From: Chromatiaceae bacterium
GTDB lineage: Bacteria > Pseudomonadota > Gammaproteobacteria > Chromatiales > Chromatiaceae
Direction: 5' to 3'
DNA length: 64,000 nucleotides
Assembly: GCA_024235255.1 (NCBI GenBank)
Contig: JACKMT010000002.1
Location: forward strand, 682,001 to 746,000
Below the pieces are notes generated by a model that saw nothing but the letters and a program-made list of their open reading frames with translations, made no database searches and was not told the origin of the DNA. Positions 52,260-61,202 of this stretch are shown one piece after another. The number at the start of each line of letters is the position of its first letter. The stretch's first letter is position 1. The position numbers and the translations under genes are program-made.

Positions 52260-52691
52260 GTGAGCAGGAAAAAATCGAACGAAAAAAAGAACAAGCCAAC
52301 CCGTGTCAAAATCGTCAATGATTCGTTGCAGCTCGGTGATACGGCGGCACCCTGCCTGATCACGCTGTTCGAAGCGCGTGAGATCACCCCCGGTGGCAGA
52401 ATGCTCGGCCCGTTGGGCGGGCTGGACCTGACAGGCTATGGGGAGTACCGCCTGACCCTGCACTTTGCCGGCACGCCGGGTACCGCTTTCACGATCGATG
52501 AATTGTTCGGACCGGCCGGCTCGGTCGATCAGGTGAAGTTTAACGTGGGCAGCGGCGAGATTGGGCCGAAAGGCACCCTGAACTACCGGGCACATTTCAA
52601 TATTTTCGGTCCCAGAAACCTGTTCATTCAGATAAACAACAACGGCCTGGAGCCCTGCCAGGTCGACGGAACCCTGTATGCCGTGAAGTAA
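52260..52691 (+). CDS. Unrecognised small beta-rich protein
   Basis: 143 aa. A Lys-rich N-terminus (SRKKSNEKKNKPTRVK) precedes a probable beta-sandwich (YGEYRLTLHFAGTPGTAFTIDELFG, TLNYRAHFNIFGPRNLFIQINNNG). I do not recognise the family. It has no signal peptide or membrane helix. GTG 52260 is chosen over GTG 52236 because GAGGAG (52247-52252) lies 7 nt before it and inside the longer version. It stands in the same plus-strand insert as the SLOG gene (172 bp apart). Confidence 0.6.
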   Translation: MSRKKSNEKKNKPTRVKIVNDSLQLGDTAAPCLITLFEAREITPGGRMLGPLGGLDLTGYGEYRLTLHFAGTPGTAFTIDELFGPAGSVDQVKFNVGSGEIGPKGTLNYRAHFNIFGPRNLFIQINNNGLEPCQVDGTLYAVK

Positions 52692-52727
52692 TCGAAGCAA
52701 TATTGTAAGAGACTGGCGAAAGTTCGA

Positions 52728-53462
52728 TCAGCTGCCCTGCCGCAGCCAGCGCCTGATCTGCGGCAGATGGCGCCGGCTGATCTCAGGCTGTTGGTCGCTG
52801 TCGGCGAGCCTGGCCAGGCAGCGGCCGTCGTTCAGCTTGACAACTCCGATCAGGCGCATGCGGGCTACCAGCGTATTGCGATGAATTCTGAAAAATACCC
52901 CCTTGAAACGCTCTTCCAGCGATACGAGCGACTCCTCAAGGAGGGACTCGCCATCGTTGCAGATGGCGGTGACATACTTTTGATCCGCACGCAGCAAAAC
53001 GATCTCCTGCACCGCGATACGCTTGATTCCGCCACGGTAGTTGGTGCAGATGTGCGTGGGGTTTTCCGGCTGCTGCCGAAGCGACTGCAGCTGCGCCCGG
53101 GTCGGCACCGCAGCACGCGCCAGAGAGCGCTCCAGTCGCTGTCGGCGGATCGGCTTGAGCAGATAATCCACCGCATTCCCCTGAAATGCCTCCAGCGCAT
53201 GCTCCTCAAACGCGGTCACGAAGATCACCGCCGGAGGCACCTCGAACAGCGCGAGTTTTGCAGCCGCTTCAATGCCGTCCAGCTCCGGCATGCGTATATC
53301 CATCAGCACCAGATCCACTTCCAGCCGGCGGCACAACTGCAGCGCCTGCACTCCATTGGCCGCCTCACCGGATACGCAATAAGGGGCGCCTATCTCTTCG
53401 ATCAATGCGCGTAGCCGATCGCGTGCCGGCGCCTCATCATCCACGATCAGGATGTTCATCAA
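52728..53462 (-). CDS. algR: AlgR-type LytTR response regulator
   Basis: 244 aa. REC with DDE (8-10), phospho-acceptor Asp55 (LVLMDIRMPELDG) and Lys in LLKPI, then a LytTR DNA-binding domain (RIAVQEIVLLRADQKYVTAIC...VFFRIHRNTLVARMRLI). The context argH / algZ-algR / hemC is the arrangement of Pseudomonas algR, which controls exopolysaccharide and twitching genes. Its start overlaps the algZ stop by 4 bp, so the pair is translationally coupled. Confidence 0.92.
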   Translation of the reverse strand: MMNILIVDDEAPARDRLRALIEEIGAPYCVSGEAANGVQALQLCRRLEVDLVLMDIRMPELDGIEAAAKLALFEVPPAVIFVTAFEEHALEAFQGNAVDYLLKPIRRQRLERSLARAAVPTRAQLQSLRQQPENPTHICTNYRGGIKRIAVQEIVLLRADQKYVTAICNDGESLLEESLVSLEERFKGVFFRIHRNTLVARMRLIGVVKLNDGRCLARLADSDQQPEISRRHLPQIRRWLRQGS

Positions 53463-54517
53463 GGGCTCCAGGGATAAGGGAAGACCACCCGCACCTGATA
53501 CTCCCCGTCCACCTCGCCGATGGTCAATTGCGATTCACCCTGGAAAAACCCTTGCAGCCGCTGGCGTGTATTCTCGACTGCCATCGCATTGCCCTCGCGG
53601 CGCAGTCCGGCGCTCTCAGCCGGCGGCAGTGTATTGCGGATGCTGATGTTGACTTTGTTGCGACGATAGCGTCCGGTCACATGGATGGTACCCGGCCCGG
53701 ATGAGGTTTCGATGCCGTGATACACCGCATTTTCCAGCAATGGCTGCAGAATCAGGGCCGGCAGTTCCGCCTGTTCGGGCAGCGCCTCCAGATCCCACAC
53801 CACCTGCAGCCGCTCTCCGAGACGCTGGCCTTCGATACGCAGATAGCCGCGCACTAGCTCCAGTTCATCGCCCAGCGTTGAGCGGCGCCGACTGTCTGAC
53901 AGACTGGCGCGAAACAGATCCGACAGATCCTGCACGACCTCCTCGGCCAGTTTCGGGTCTGCACGGGTAAGGTTCGCGATAGTGTTCATGCTGTTAAACA
54001 GAAAATGGGGGCGTATGCGCGACTGCAGGGCTTGAAATCTTGCCTCGGACTCAGCTTCCACCTGGCCGCGCCAGAGGTGCTGCATATAGATGTAGCGCAG
54101 AAACAGCGCCGTCACGATGGCGCTGATGCCCAGGCTCTCCACCAAGAACGCGACGCTTCGCGATGAGTAAAACGGCTCACGCAGCAGCCACAATGCCGTC
54201 AGCGCGGTTACCAGGCTGATACAAAGTATCAGCAGCCATGCCGCCGCGCCGGCCTGCGCGCTGCTGAGCCGTGCCAGCCGGTTGCGTACGAGACAGAGCG
54301 ACGAGATACCGACCAGTGCAACCCACTGAATCATCAGGGAGCGCATACTCAGCTCGGTGGAAAATCCTTGCAGCGACTCGACTCCGGCGAGCGTCAGCAG
54401 AATCGCCAGCAGCTCGGCACCGATAACCAGCGCAAACACCATCCGAATGCTGCAGAAATCGGGCAGGAACGAGCGCTTGCGGCTATCGTTAACGATTCCT
54501 GTCTCCGCCTGCCTCAT
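53459..54517 (-). CDS. algZ: AlgZ/FimS-type sensor histidine kinase
   Basis: 352 aa. Several N-terminal transmembrane helices (from MVFALVIGAELLAILLTLAG to about residue 130) are followed by the LytS-type kinase core: phospho-acceptor His region LQSRIRPHFLFNSMNTIANL and N-box LILQPLLENAVYHGI. A canonical D-x-G-x-G ATP lid is not visible (IRNTLPPAESAGLRREGNAMAVENTRQRL), as in Pseudomonas AlgZ, which is known to be unorthodox. ATG 54517 is preferred over GTG 54568 because the family N-terminus aligns at RSFLPDFCSIR. It is divergent from argH. Confidence 0.88.
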   Translation of the reverse strand: MRQAETGIVNDSRKRSFLPDFCSIRMVFALVIGAELLAILLTLAGVESLQGFSTELSMRSLMIQWVALVGISSLCLVRNRLARLSSAQAGAAAWLLILCISLVTALTALWLLREPFYSSRSVAFLVESLGISAIVTALFLRYIYMQHLWRGQVEAESEARFQALQSRIRPHFLFNSMNTIANLTRADPKLAEEVVQDLSDLFRASLSDSRRRSTLGDELELVRGYLRIEGQRLGERLQVVWDLEALPEQAELPALILQPLLENAVYHGIETSSGPGTIHVTGRYRRNKVNISIRNTLPPAESAGLRREGNAMAVENTRQRLQGFFQGESQLTIGEVDGEYQVRVVFPYPWSP

Positions 54518-54715
54518 AGTTCTGGGGAATCCTGATACAATTCTGAAGATGAGCTGTCCGGTCTGCACTATATAGGATAACGGACGGCGGAACTTTGACC
54601 TTTAAGTAAATATAGCGCGACTGCGCACGATTTTGCCTGCGCTGCGGCTGATCCGCGGCGGCGCTCACAGATATTGGCGGCCCAAACAGGCCAGTAACCC
54701 CAGGAACAGTCTTCG

Positions 54716-56101
54716 ATGAGTGACAAAAAACTCTGGTCAGGCCGGTTCAATCAGCCTACCGACGCCTTCGTGGAGGCTTTCACCGCTTCCGTTGAGTTCG
54801 ACCAACGCCTCTACCGGTATGACATCGCCGGTTCGATAGCGCACGCCCGCATGCTGGCCCGTTCCGGCATCCTCAACGAGCAGGAGCGGGACGCCATCGT
54901 CGGCGGCTTGGAGAAGATCCGGGAACGCATTGAAGCCGGTGCTTTCGATTGGTCGATAGCGCTGGAAGATGTGCACATGAACATCGAATCCGCGCTGACC
55001 GCCGAGATCGGCTACGCCGGTAAGAAACTGCACACCGGCCGCTCGCGCAACGACCAGGTGGCCACCGACATCCGGCTTTGGCTGCGCGATGAGATCGAGG
55101 CGCTCAGGCAGAGCATTCTGAAACTTCAGCATGCCCTGCTCGATATCGCGCTCAGGGAGGCAGCGACCATCATGCCGGGTTTCACTCACCTGCAAACCGC
55201 CCAGCCGATCACGTTCGGGCACCACATGATGGCCTGGTTCGAGATGCTGGATCGCGACCGAGAGCGGCTCGCAGATTGCAACAAGCGGGTCAATATCATG
55301 CCCCTGGGTGCAGCTGCACTGGCGGGCACCACCTATCCGATCGACCGCCACTACTGCGCACAACAGCTCGGCTTTGAGCGCCCGTCGGAAAATTCGCTGG
55401 ACTCGGTCAGCGACCGCGATTTCGCCATTGAGTTCAGCGCCGCGGCCGCACTGATCATGATGCACCTGTCGCGCATGTCCGAAGAGCTGATCATCTGGTC
55501 GTCGGCCCAGTTTGCTTTCATCGAACTCTCCGACAGCTTCTGTACCGGGTCCTCGATCATGCCGCAAAAGAAGAATCCGGATGTGCCCGAGCTGATCCGC
55601 GGCAAGAGTGGACGGATATTCGGCCACCTGATCAGTCTGTTGACGCTGATGAAAAGCCAGCCGCTGGCGTACAACAAGGATAACCAGGAGGATAAGGAGC
55701 CGCTGTTCGACTGCGTTGACAATGTCAAGGGTTCGCTCAAAATCTTCGCCGATATGATCCCTGCGATCAGCTGCCGGCGAGATAATATGCGCGCCGCGGC
55801 GATGAAGGGTTTTGCCACCGCCACCGATCTGGCGGACTATCTTGTACGCCAGGGATCAACCTTCCGCGACGCCCATGAGATCGTGGGCAAGGCAGTCGCG
55901 CGCTGCGTGGAAAAAGCGTGCGATCTATCGGAACTCTCGCTACAGGAGCTGCAGGCCTTCTCTCCGGGGATCGGCAAGGAGGTGTTCGATGTGCTGACGC
56001 TGGAAGGCTCGGTAGCGGCCCGCAACCACATCGGCGGTACCGCACCGAATCAGGTCAGGGCCGCAATAGAACGCGCCCGCAAGCGGCTCACAAACCAGTA
56101 A
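54716..56101 (+). CDS. argH: Argininosuccinate lyase
   Basis: Splits argininosuccinate to arginine and fumarate, 461 aa. LWSGRFNQPTDAFVEAFTASVEFDQRL at the N-terminus, the HTGRSRNDQVATD loop, the TAQPITFGHH segment with catalytic His, and the superfamily signature GSSIMPQKKNPD are intact. It is divergent from algZ with a 198-bp spacer. The MazG-like gene follows 17 bp downstream. Confidence 0.98.
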   Translation: MSDKKLWSGRFNQPTDAFVEAFTASVEFDQRLYRYDIAGSIAHARMLARSGILNEQERDAIVGGLEKIRERIEAGAFDWSIALEDVHMNIESALTAEIGYAGKKLHTGRSRNDQVATDIRLWLRDEIEALRQSILKLQHALLDIALREAATIMPGFTHLQTAQPITFGHHMMAWFEMLDRDRERLADCNKRVNIMPLGAAALAGTTYPIDRHYCAQQLGFERPSENSLDSVSDRDFAIEFSAAAALIMMHLSRMSEELIIWSSAQFAFIELSDSFCTGSSIMPQKKNPDVPELIRGKSGRIFGHLISLLTLMKSQPLAYNKDNQEDKEPLFDCVDNVKGSLKIFADMIPAISCRRDNMRAAAMKGFATATDLADYLVRQGSTFRDAHEIVGKAVARCVEKACDLSELSLQELQAFSPGIGKEVFDVLTLEGSVAARNHIGGTAPNQVRAAIERARKRLTNQ

Positions 56102-56118
56102 CGGCGGGGTCTCAAAAT

Positions 56119-56472
56119 ATGCAAAAGGACAGCCTGGAAGCGCTGAATCGGCGGCTTAAAAATTTTGCCCGTGAACGCGATTGGGAGCAGTTTCACTCGC
56201 CGAAAAACCTATCGATGGCATTGATCGCCGAATGCGCCGAGTTGGTGGAGCATTTCCAGTGGCTGAGCGAAGCGCAAAGCCAGGCGCTGTCGATCGAAAA
56301 AAAAGAGCAGGTGGCGCTGGAGCTGGCCGATATCCTGATCTACCTGGTGCGCATCGCTGAGCGTCTCGATATCGACCTGCTTGCCGCCGCCAACCAGAAA
56401 GTGGCGATCAACGAGCAGCGCTATCCTGCGGCGAAAGTTTACGGCGACGCCAGAAGAGCGGATGAATATTAA
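56119..56472 (+). CDS. MazG-like nucleotide pyrophosphohydrolase
   Basis: 117 aa, single MazG domain: metal-binding acidic residues are seen in LIAECAELVEHFQWL (ExxE) and ALELADILIYLVRIAERL (ExxD). The KYP-like end (QRYPAAKVYGDARRADEY) is typical of the short RS21-C6-like house-cleaning enzymes that hydrolyse non-canonical dNTPs. ATG 56119 follows argH closely; the frame upstream lies inside argH and is not expected to be translated. Confidence 0.88.
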   Translation: MQKDSLEALNRRLKNFARERDWEQFHSPKNLSMALIAECAELVEHFQWLSEAQSQALSIEKKEQVALELADILIYLVRIAERLDIDLLAAANQKVAINEQRYPAAKVYGDARRADEY

Positions 56473-56546
56473 AATTATCTTATATTCCCGCAGGGCCGTA
56501 GCGATTTCGGTTCATGCGTCAGCCAAACCAACAGCGATGGCTGGAT

Positions 56547-56951
56547 TCAGCGCAACCATTTGAAGCGGGGCTGACGCCGGCGGCCGGTGCTGCCGGCCAT
56601 GCCCATCAGTGCCTCATACTGGCTTGCCACCAGCACTGCCTCGGGAACAGCCGCTTTGATCGCCTCGACTAAAGCGACGCAGCCTCTGGGATCGTGGCGC
56701 AGGCTGATCCAGAGAACATTCAGCTTGAGGTTGAGATCGGCAAATACCACCCGTTCATCAAAACCGGCAATGACCTGCTTCAATTTATTCAACGCCTGCT
56801 GGCGCCTTAACTCGGGCCAAGTTCCGATTTTCGGAATCAGCATCATGAAGTCATTCAATGCACGCCCGTTTTCGTCTCTGGTGGGAACGCGCTGCCACAG
56901 CGGCAGACCAGGCAAGAGAGTATCTGGCAACAACAACGAGACGGTGTACAT
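56547..56951 (-). CDS. Unrecognised conserved-looking protein
   Basis: 134 aa, family not recognised. Predicted alpha/beta: MYTVSLLLPDTLLPGLPLWQRVPTRDENGRALNDFMMLIP, then ALNKLKQVIAGFDERVVFADLNLKLNVLWISLRHDPRGCVALVEAIKAAVP. The basic C-terminus (STGRRRQPRFKWLR) could bind nucleic acid or acidic lipid. A good ribosome site (CAGGAG) precedes ATG 56951, and codon use is like that of its neighbours. It is convergent with the MazG-like gene. Confidence 0.65.
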   Translation of the reverse strand: MYTVSLLLPDTLLPGLPLWQRVPTRDENGRALNDFMMLIPKIGTWPELRRQQALNKLKQVIAGFDERVVFADLNLKLNVLWISLRHDPRGCVALVEAIKAAVPEAVLVASQYEALMGMAGSTGRRRQPRFKWLR

Positions 56952-57171
56952 AAAAGACTCCTGGGCATGATCAGGGTCGGTAAACGCTGATCAGGTGGTT
57001 TCGCTTATAGAACTACCCTATCCCTGCTACAGGACGCTGTGCTGCTGCTTCGGGAGGGGCGCTGGATAACCAATCCTGCAAAATTTCTGGCGCTGAATTC
57101 AAAAATAGTCGCTTTTCCCGCTGCTGTCATCCTTACCATCTATGTCAAAATTTACGCTACCCGACCAGAAT

Positions 57172-57198
57172 TAAAGTTTACCCGCCTCCCGCCGCTCT
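57172..57198 (+). promoter_or_regulatory. Sigma-28 (FliA)-type promoter of the PAS-GGDEF/cyaA operon
   Basis: TAAAGTTT at 57172-57179 is a perfect match to the FliA -35 consensus; after exactly 11 bp comes GCCGCTCT (57191-57198), matching GCCG and one T of GCCGATAA. The predicted start of transcription near 57205 leaves a leader of about 40 nt with ribosome site AAGGAGC before ATG 57244. This would put the operon under flagellar control. Confidence 0.6.
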
Positions 57199-57243
57199 AT
57201 CTGAAGTAGTGCTGATAATAGAGGGTGATTAAGGAGCAGCAGC

Positions 57244-58074
57244 ATGAGCCAAAATAGCGGATTTCAGTCAATTCTTTTTCAACACTGCCCGTGCGGCATT
57301 CTGGTCACAGACCAGGAAGGATCTATTTTGCAGCTGAATGAGGCTATGGCATCCATGCTGGACGGCCAGGCAGAGCAGTTCCTCGGCAAAACTCCGCAGA
57401 CCCTGCGCCCCACAGTCTATCAGAGCCTGTTCAAAGGGAGCGGGGTGATACATTTGGCCGGACCAGGAATCGAGCGGGAGAGATGGCTGGTATGCAACGA
57501 GATTGATGAACCCTCGGGAACTACCAGATTTTACCAGGACGTTACCCAGCAGGTGCAGCTGCAGCAGCAAGTCAACACACTATTGCAGCAGGTCGAGGAG
57601 CTGACCATAACCGATGAACTGACTGGTCTTGCAAATCCCCGTGCATTGAACAGAGCGCTCTCTTCACAGGTCACGCGCAGCCGCCGCTATGACAATCCAC
57701 TCTGTCTGGCAGTAATCGAACTGATGGCCAATAGCAACTCAGCGGCTGACATCAGCGACGATGCGATACTCGCAACAAGCCGTCACCTGCGCGACCGCCT
57801 GCGCTGGGTCGATACCATTGCACGCTGGGATCACAACCATTTCGTCGTCATTCTGCCCGAAACGAACGCCGAACACGGCACTCAACTGATTGAAAAAATC
57901 TGTGCGGGATTCTCGGACATCGTTATCCCGTCGCTGCAGGAAGGCCAAACGCTGCAACTTGGATTCGGCCTGGCCCAGTGGAAGAAAGGCGATGACAGCC
58001 GGCTGTTGATGGAGCGCGCAGCGCAGATGCTTAATGCGCAAGGCGAACAGCAGATTGCGTCTGCTGTCACCTGA
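57244..58074 (+). CDS. PAS domain protein with degenerate GGDEF domain
   Basis: 276 aa, soluble. PAS (residues about 9-105: FQHCPCGILVTDQEGSILQLNEAMASMLDG), a short coiled coil (QQVQLQQQVNTLLQQVEELT), then a GGDEF fold opening with TDELTGLANPRALNRAL. At the catalytic site ARWDHNHFVVIL replaces RxGGDEF (residues 196-200 DHNHF), so diguanylate cyclase activity is not expected; it may bind GTP or c-di-GMP or act as a regulator. It ends 3 bp before cyaA with no separate ribosome site for cyaA, so translation is probably coupled. Confidence 0.88.
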   Translation: MSQNSGFQSILFQHCPCGILVTDQEGSILQLNEAMASMLDGQAEQFLGKTPQTLRPTVYQSLFKGSGVIHLAGPGIERERWLVCNEIDEPSGTTRFYQDVTQQVQLQQQVNTLLQQVEELTITDELTGLANPRALNRALSSQVTRSRRYDNPLCLAVIELMANSNSAADISDDAILATSRHLRDRLRWVDTIARWDHNHFVVILPETNAEHGTQLIEKICAGFSDIVIPSLQEGQTLQLGFGLAQWKKGDDSRLLMERAAQMLNAQGEQQIASAVT

Positions 58075-58077
58075 TGC

Positions 58078-60936
58078 ATGGCCGAAGCCGTTTATCACAG
58101 GGACGGAATCGGGCGTAAGGATCTAAACCAGATACAACGGCGTTTCACACTGATACACCGTGAACGCCTACAGCGAATCGAGCGCGAACTGCTGCCTGCC
58201 CAGCGGGAGTTGATCAGTCTGCTGCCGCTGCTGTTTCACATCAATCACCCGATGTTGCCTGGCTTTGTCAATACCGCAACACCGGCCGGGATCCCCAATT
58301 TCTCGCCTTCCAAATTGCAACTACAGATCGCAAAAAAAATCAGTCGAAGTTTCGAATATCAAAAACGTGCCCGCCGCCGGTTCCAACTTCAGGGAATCTA
58401 TCTGATGGGCAGTATAGGCAGCATAGCGCACACCGCCGGCAGCGATTTCGACCTCTGGCTGTGCCATGAGCCTGCGCTCCAAACCAGCGCGGTGGAAAGT
58501 TTAAAGGTAAAATCCGAGCGCATAGAGAGCTGGGCCAGATCATTGGGCCTCGAGCTGCATATCTTCGTCATGAACGCGGACTCCTTCCGCAGCGGAGAAC
58601 GCGAGCAGCTCTCCCATGAAAGTAGCGGCTCCACACAGCGGCGCCTTCTGCTGGAGGAGTTTTACCGGACCGGTGTACTGCTTGCGGGCCGCTATCCGTT
58701 GTGGTGGCTGGTACCGCCGGAAGAGGAGCAGAACTACAGCGATTTCGCACAAATGCTGCTGCACAAACGCTTTGTTGACCCGCTCGACTGCATCGATTTC
58801 GGTGGACTGGAGACCCTCTCTCCAGACGAGTTCTTCGGCGCTGCTCACTGGCAGCTTTTCAAGGGAATCGAGTCGCCCTATAAAACGATTCTCAAGCTGC
58901 TCCTTACCGAGGCCTATTCCCAGGAATACCCGGCCGTACGCTGGCTCTGCCAGCAACTGAAAGCGGAGATATACGCCGGCAATGAAAACGTTGGCGAACT
59001 CGACCCCTATGTATTGATGTACCGTAGGCTGGAACAATATCTGAAGAGTAGATCCGAAGAGAGCCGGTTGGAGCTGGTAAGACGCTGCTTTTACTTTAAA
59101 ACGGGACAGAAACTGTCCCACAAAAGCGGCGTCCGCGATCCATCCTGGCAACAGCAGTTGATGGAAAAACTCTCCGGTGAGTGGCACTGGGGAGAGGGTA
59201 ATCTGACAATACTCGACTCCCGGGAGAGCTGGAAGATAGACCGGGTATTGGAAGAGCGCAACATGCTGGTGCGGGAACTCAGCCGCAGCTTTCGCCTGTT
59301 GACCGATTTTGCCCGCACCTATGCGGAGGCCGGCACCATCAATCCCGAGGAGCTCAGCCTGCTGGGGCGCAAGCTCTATACCGCACTGGAAAAACGGCCG
59401 GGAAAAGTGGACAGCATCAATCCGGGCATTTCACTTAGCTTGGCGGAAGCGCAACTTTCGCTGCACTACGCTGCGCATAGCGGTGACGAATTCGGTTGGT
59501 TTCTCTACCTTGGCGAGGTTAATATCGATCAGGCTCGGGTAAATGCGCCGGTTAAAACAACCGTGGGACTGATTGAGCTGCTCGCCTGGTGCCATCTCAA
59601 TGGCCTAATCAGCTACGCTACCCGAATCGATCTCTATCCTGACAACTGCCCGGTAAGCAAAAGCGAACTCCGCTCATTACTAAGGGCGCTCGCATCGATC
59701 TATCCCAAAGGCGTGAACGTAGAGGTACCGATCGCCGAACTCTCGTCGCAACCTTATGCGCTCGCCTGTACGCTGTTTATCAACATCGGCACCGACCCGA
59801 TGGCCCACTTGGCAAAAATGGGTAAACAGCTGACCAGCAACCGCTGCGATCCGCTAAGTTTCGGGGCGGCGCACGCTTCGCTTGTTGAGGGGATCGAACA
59901 GTTGATCAGCACCAGTTGGGGCGAAACGCTGGTGTTTACCTATGTCGGCGACAGCGGTCTGCTCAACAGTCTCTGCCGCTTCCTGCTGCTGCTGATAAAC
60001 AAGCCAGCCGGCCCGCCGTTGGAAATACAGGCGCATAGCTACTCATCGGTCAAGTCCAAAGGCATCGCCCACAGGGTGGAGGCGCTTTTCAACGAGGCAA
60101 GCCGCGTTTTCGATCCGTCCTGTCATGGCCACAGCTGCCGCTACCTGCTGCAGCTGGGCGATGATTACTATCTCATTCAGTACGCCCAGGAGAGGTTCTC
60201 CTACTTAAGAATCTCTATATTTGACGAGTTGTTGGATCTGTTGGCGGAACCTTTGCCGAAGTTCTCGCCCCTGGTGATCGACCAGATGACGCTGGCCGAT
60301 ACTCCCTTTCCTGCCATTTATGCCCTGAACCGGCAGGGTATTATCCAGCTCTTCTTTCTCAACGAAAAAGAGCAGACGCAGTTATATATTCTGGACGAGC
60401 GGGGAGCCCTGTTTCAGCAGCGGGTACAGGTAACGGAGGAGCATTTTCTGCTGCTACAGCAACAGCGGTTCATCAACGGAATCTGTCTGATGCGCAATCT
60501 GCACGCCGAAGAGCCGGCAAATCGCCTGCTGCAGGACACCCCTGAGTACTTCCGGCTCACACAGGACCGGAACGGGCGCTATATTGCACAGCCACGTACA
60601 CCGCCAAGAAACCATCTCTCTGACAACTACCTGGACCTCCGTCTGTTGAGTGACGGCCTTAATCTCAATCAATCCCCGCAGGTGCTCAGATGTGGCGATC
60701 GGGAGTTTTCGTCGCTGGAATTCGGCGATAAGCTCTATTACGCGGTTGCCGAGCACATCCTCTCGCACAGGCACAACCGGCAAGCCTATCCTATCTACCT
60801 GACCGGGCTGGAGCTCTCCAGCCTCTCCAGCGGAAACAACGTCTCAACCATAGACCTTTTTAATTTCAAAAAACGCCTGGAACAGCGGCTGGCGGAGGCG
60901 TTGACGACCTGTCAAGGTAGGAGCTGGCAGAGGTGA
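58078..60936 (+). CDS. cyaA: Class I adenylate cyclase
   Basis: Makes cAMP for CRP-dependent regulation, 952 aa (E. coli 848). The N-terminal catalytic domain has the nucleotidyltransferase signature LMGSIGSIAHTAGSDFDLWLCH with the metal-binding Asp pair, and the class I blocks HINHPMLPGFV, FYRTGVLLAGRYPLWWLVPPEEE and FKGIESPYKTILKLLLTEAYS. The C-terminal half is the regulatory region; the Enterobacterial phospho-His site cannot be placed by eye. In many gammaproteobacteria cyaA neighbours hemC and the lptM-dapF cluster, as here at larger distance. The upstream degenerate GGDEF gene is its operon partner. Confidence 0.95.
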   Translation: MAEAVYHRDGIGRKDLNQIQRRFTLIHRERLQRIERELLPAQRELISLLPLLFHINHPMLPGFVNTATPAGIPNFSPSKLQLQIAKKISRSFEYQKRARRRFQLQGIYLMGSIGSIAHTAGSDFDLWLCHEPALQTSAVESLKVKSERIESWARSLGLELHIFVMNADSFRSGEREQLSHESSGSTQRRLLLEEFYRTGVLLAGRYPLWWLVPPEEEQNYSDFAQMLLHKRFVDPLDCIDFGGLETLSPDEFFGAAHWQLFKGIESPYKTILKLLLTEAYSQEYPAVRWLCQQLKAEIYAGNENVGELDPYVLMYRRLEQYLKSRSEESRLELVRRCFYFKTGQKLSHKSGVRDPSWQQQLMEKLSGEWHWGEGNLTILDSRESWKIDRVLEERNMLVRELSRSFRLLTDFARTYAEAGTINPEELSLLGRKLYTALEKRPGKVDSINPGISLSLAEAQLSLHYAAHSGDEFGWFLYLGEVNIDQARVNAPVKTTVGLIELLAWCHLNGLISYATRIDLYPDNCPVSKSELRSLLRALASIYPKGVNVEVPIAELSSQPYALACTLFINIGTDPMAHLAKMGKQLTSNRCDPLSFGAAHASLVEGIEQLISTSWGETLVFTYVGDSGLLNSLCRFLLLLINKPAGPPLEIQAHSYSSVKSKGIAHRVEALFNEASRVFDPSCHGHSCRYLLQLGDDYYLIQYAQERFSYLRISIFDELLDLLAEPLPKFSPLVIDQMTLADTPFPAIYALNRQGIIQLFFLNEKEQTQLYILDERGALFQQRVQVTEEHFLLLQQQRFINGICLMRNLHAEEPANRLLQDTPEYFRLTQDRNGRYIAQPRTPPRNHLSDNYLDLRLLSDGLNLNQSPQVLRCGDREFSSLEFGDKLYYAVAEHILSHRHNRQAYPIYLTGLELSSLSSGNNVSTIDLFNFKKRLEQRLAEALTTCQGRSWQR

Positions 60937-61004
60937 ACTCCAATAATGCCGATTTCGCCTAACAAACGAGGCATCAGAGCGATGAGTCACGGCTCATTCG
61001 GGTA

Positions 61005-61010
61005 TATAAT
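61005..61010 (+). promoter_or_regulatory. -10 box upstream of lptM
   Basis: TATAAT in GGGTATATAATCTG, 31 bp before ATG 61041. The -35 region 17 bp upstream (ATGAGT) is weak. It is plausible as the promoter of the small lipoprotein gene. Confidence 0.45.
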
Positions 61011-61040
61011 CTGATCTCTCTGCCTGGAAACGGAAAAAAT

Positions 61041-61202
61041 ATGCACTGCTGGCCGCGTTACCTACTCTGGATACTTATTGCAACCCTTGGACTTGGCAAC
61101 ATGATCACCGCCTGCGGACAGAAGGGACCGCTCTACCTGCCCGACCCGGCGACAGAACAGCAGCAGGAGAAGACCAACCAAAGCGGCTCAGCCGTCCAGT
61201 AA
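61041..61202 (+). CDS. lptM: Small lipoprotein LptM (YifL-like)
   Basis: 53 aa. The signal peptide ends in the lipobox ITAC and continues CGQKGPLYLPD, the hallmark of LptM/YifL, a lipoprotein that helps assembly of the LptD LPS translocon. The hydrophilic Gln/Lys/Ser-rich tail is typical. In gammaproteobacteria this gene is usually next to lysA and dapF; here dapF is 0.7 kb downstream, lysA and cyaY are missing, and an NlpC/P60 gene lies in between on the other strand, overlapping the last 15 bp of lptM. Confidence 0.85.
   Translation: MHCWPRYLLWILIATLGLGNMITACGQKGPLYLPDPATEQQQEKTNQSGSAVQ

Noticed and set aside
54737..55627. 296-codon minus-strand frame opposite argH
   Set aside because: Antisense of a strongly conserved enzyme; no motif.
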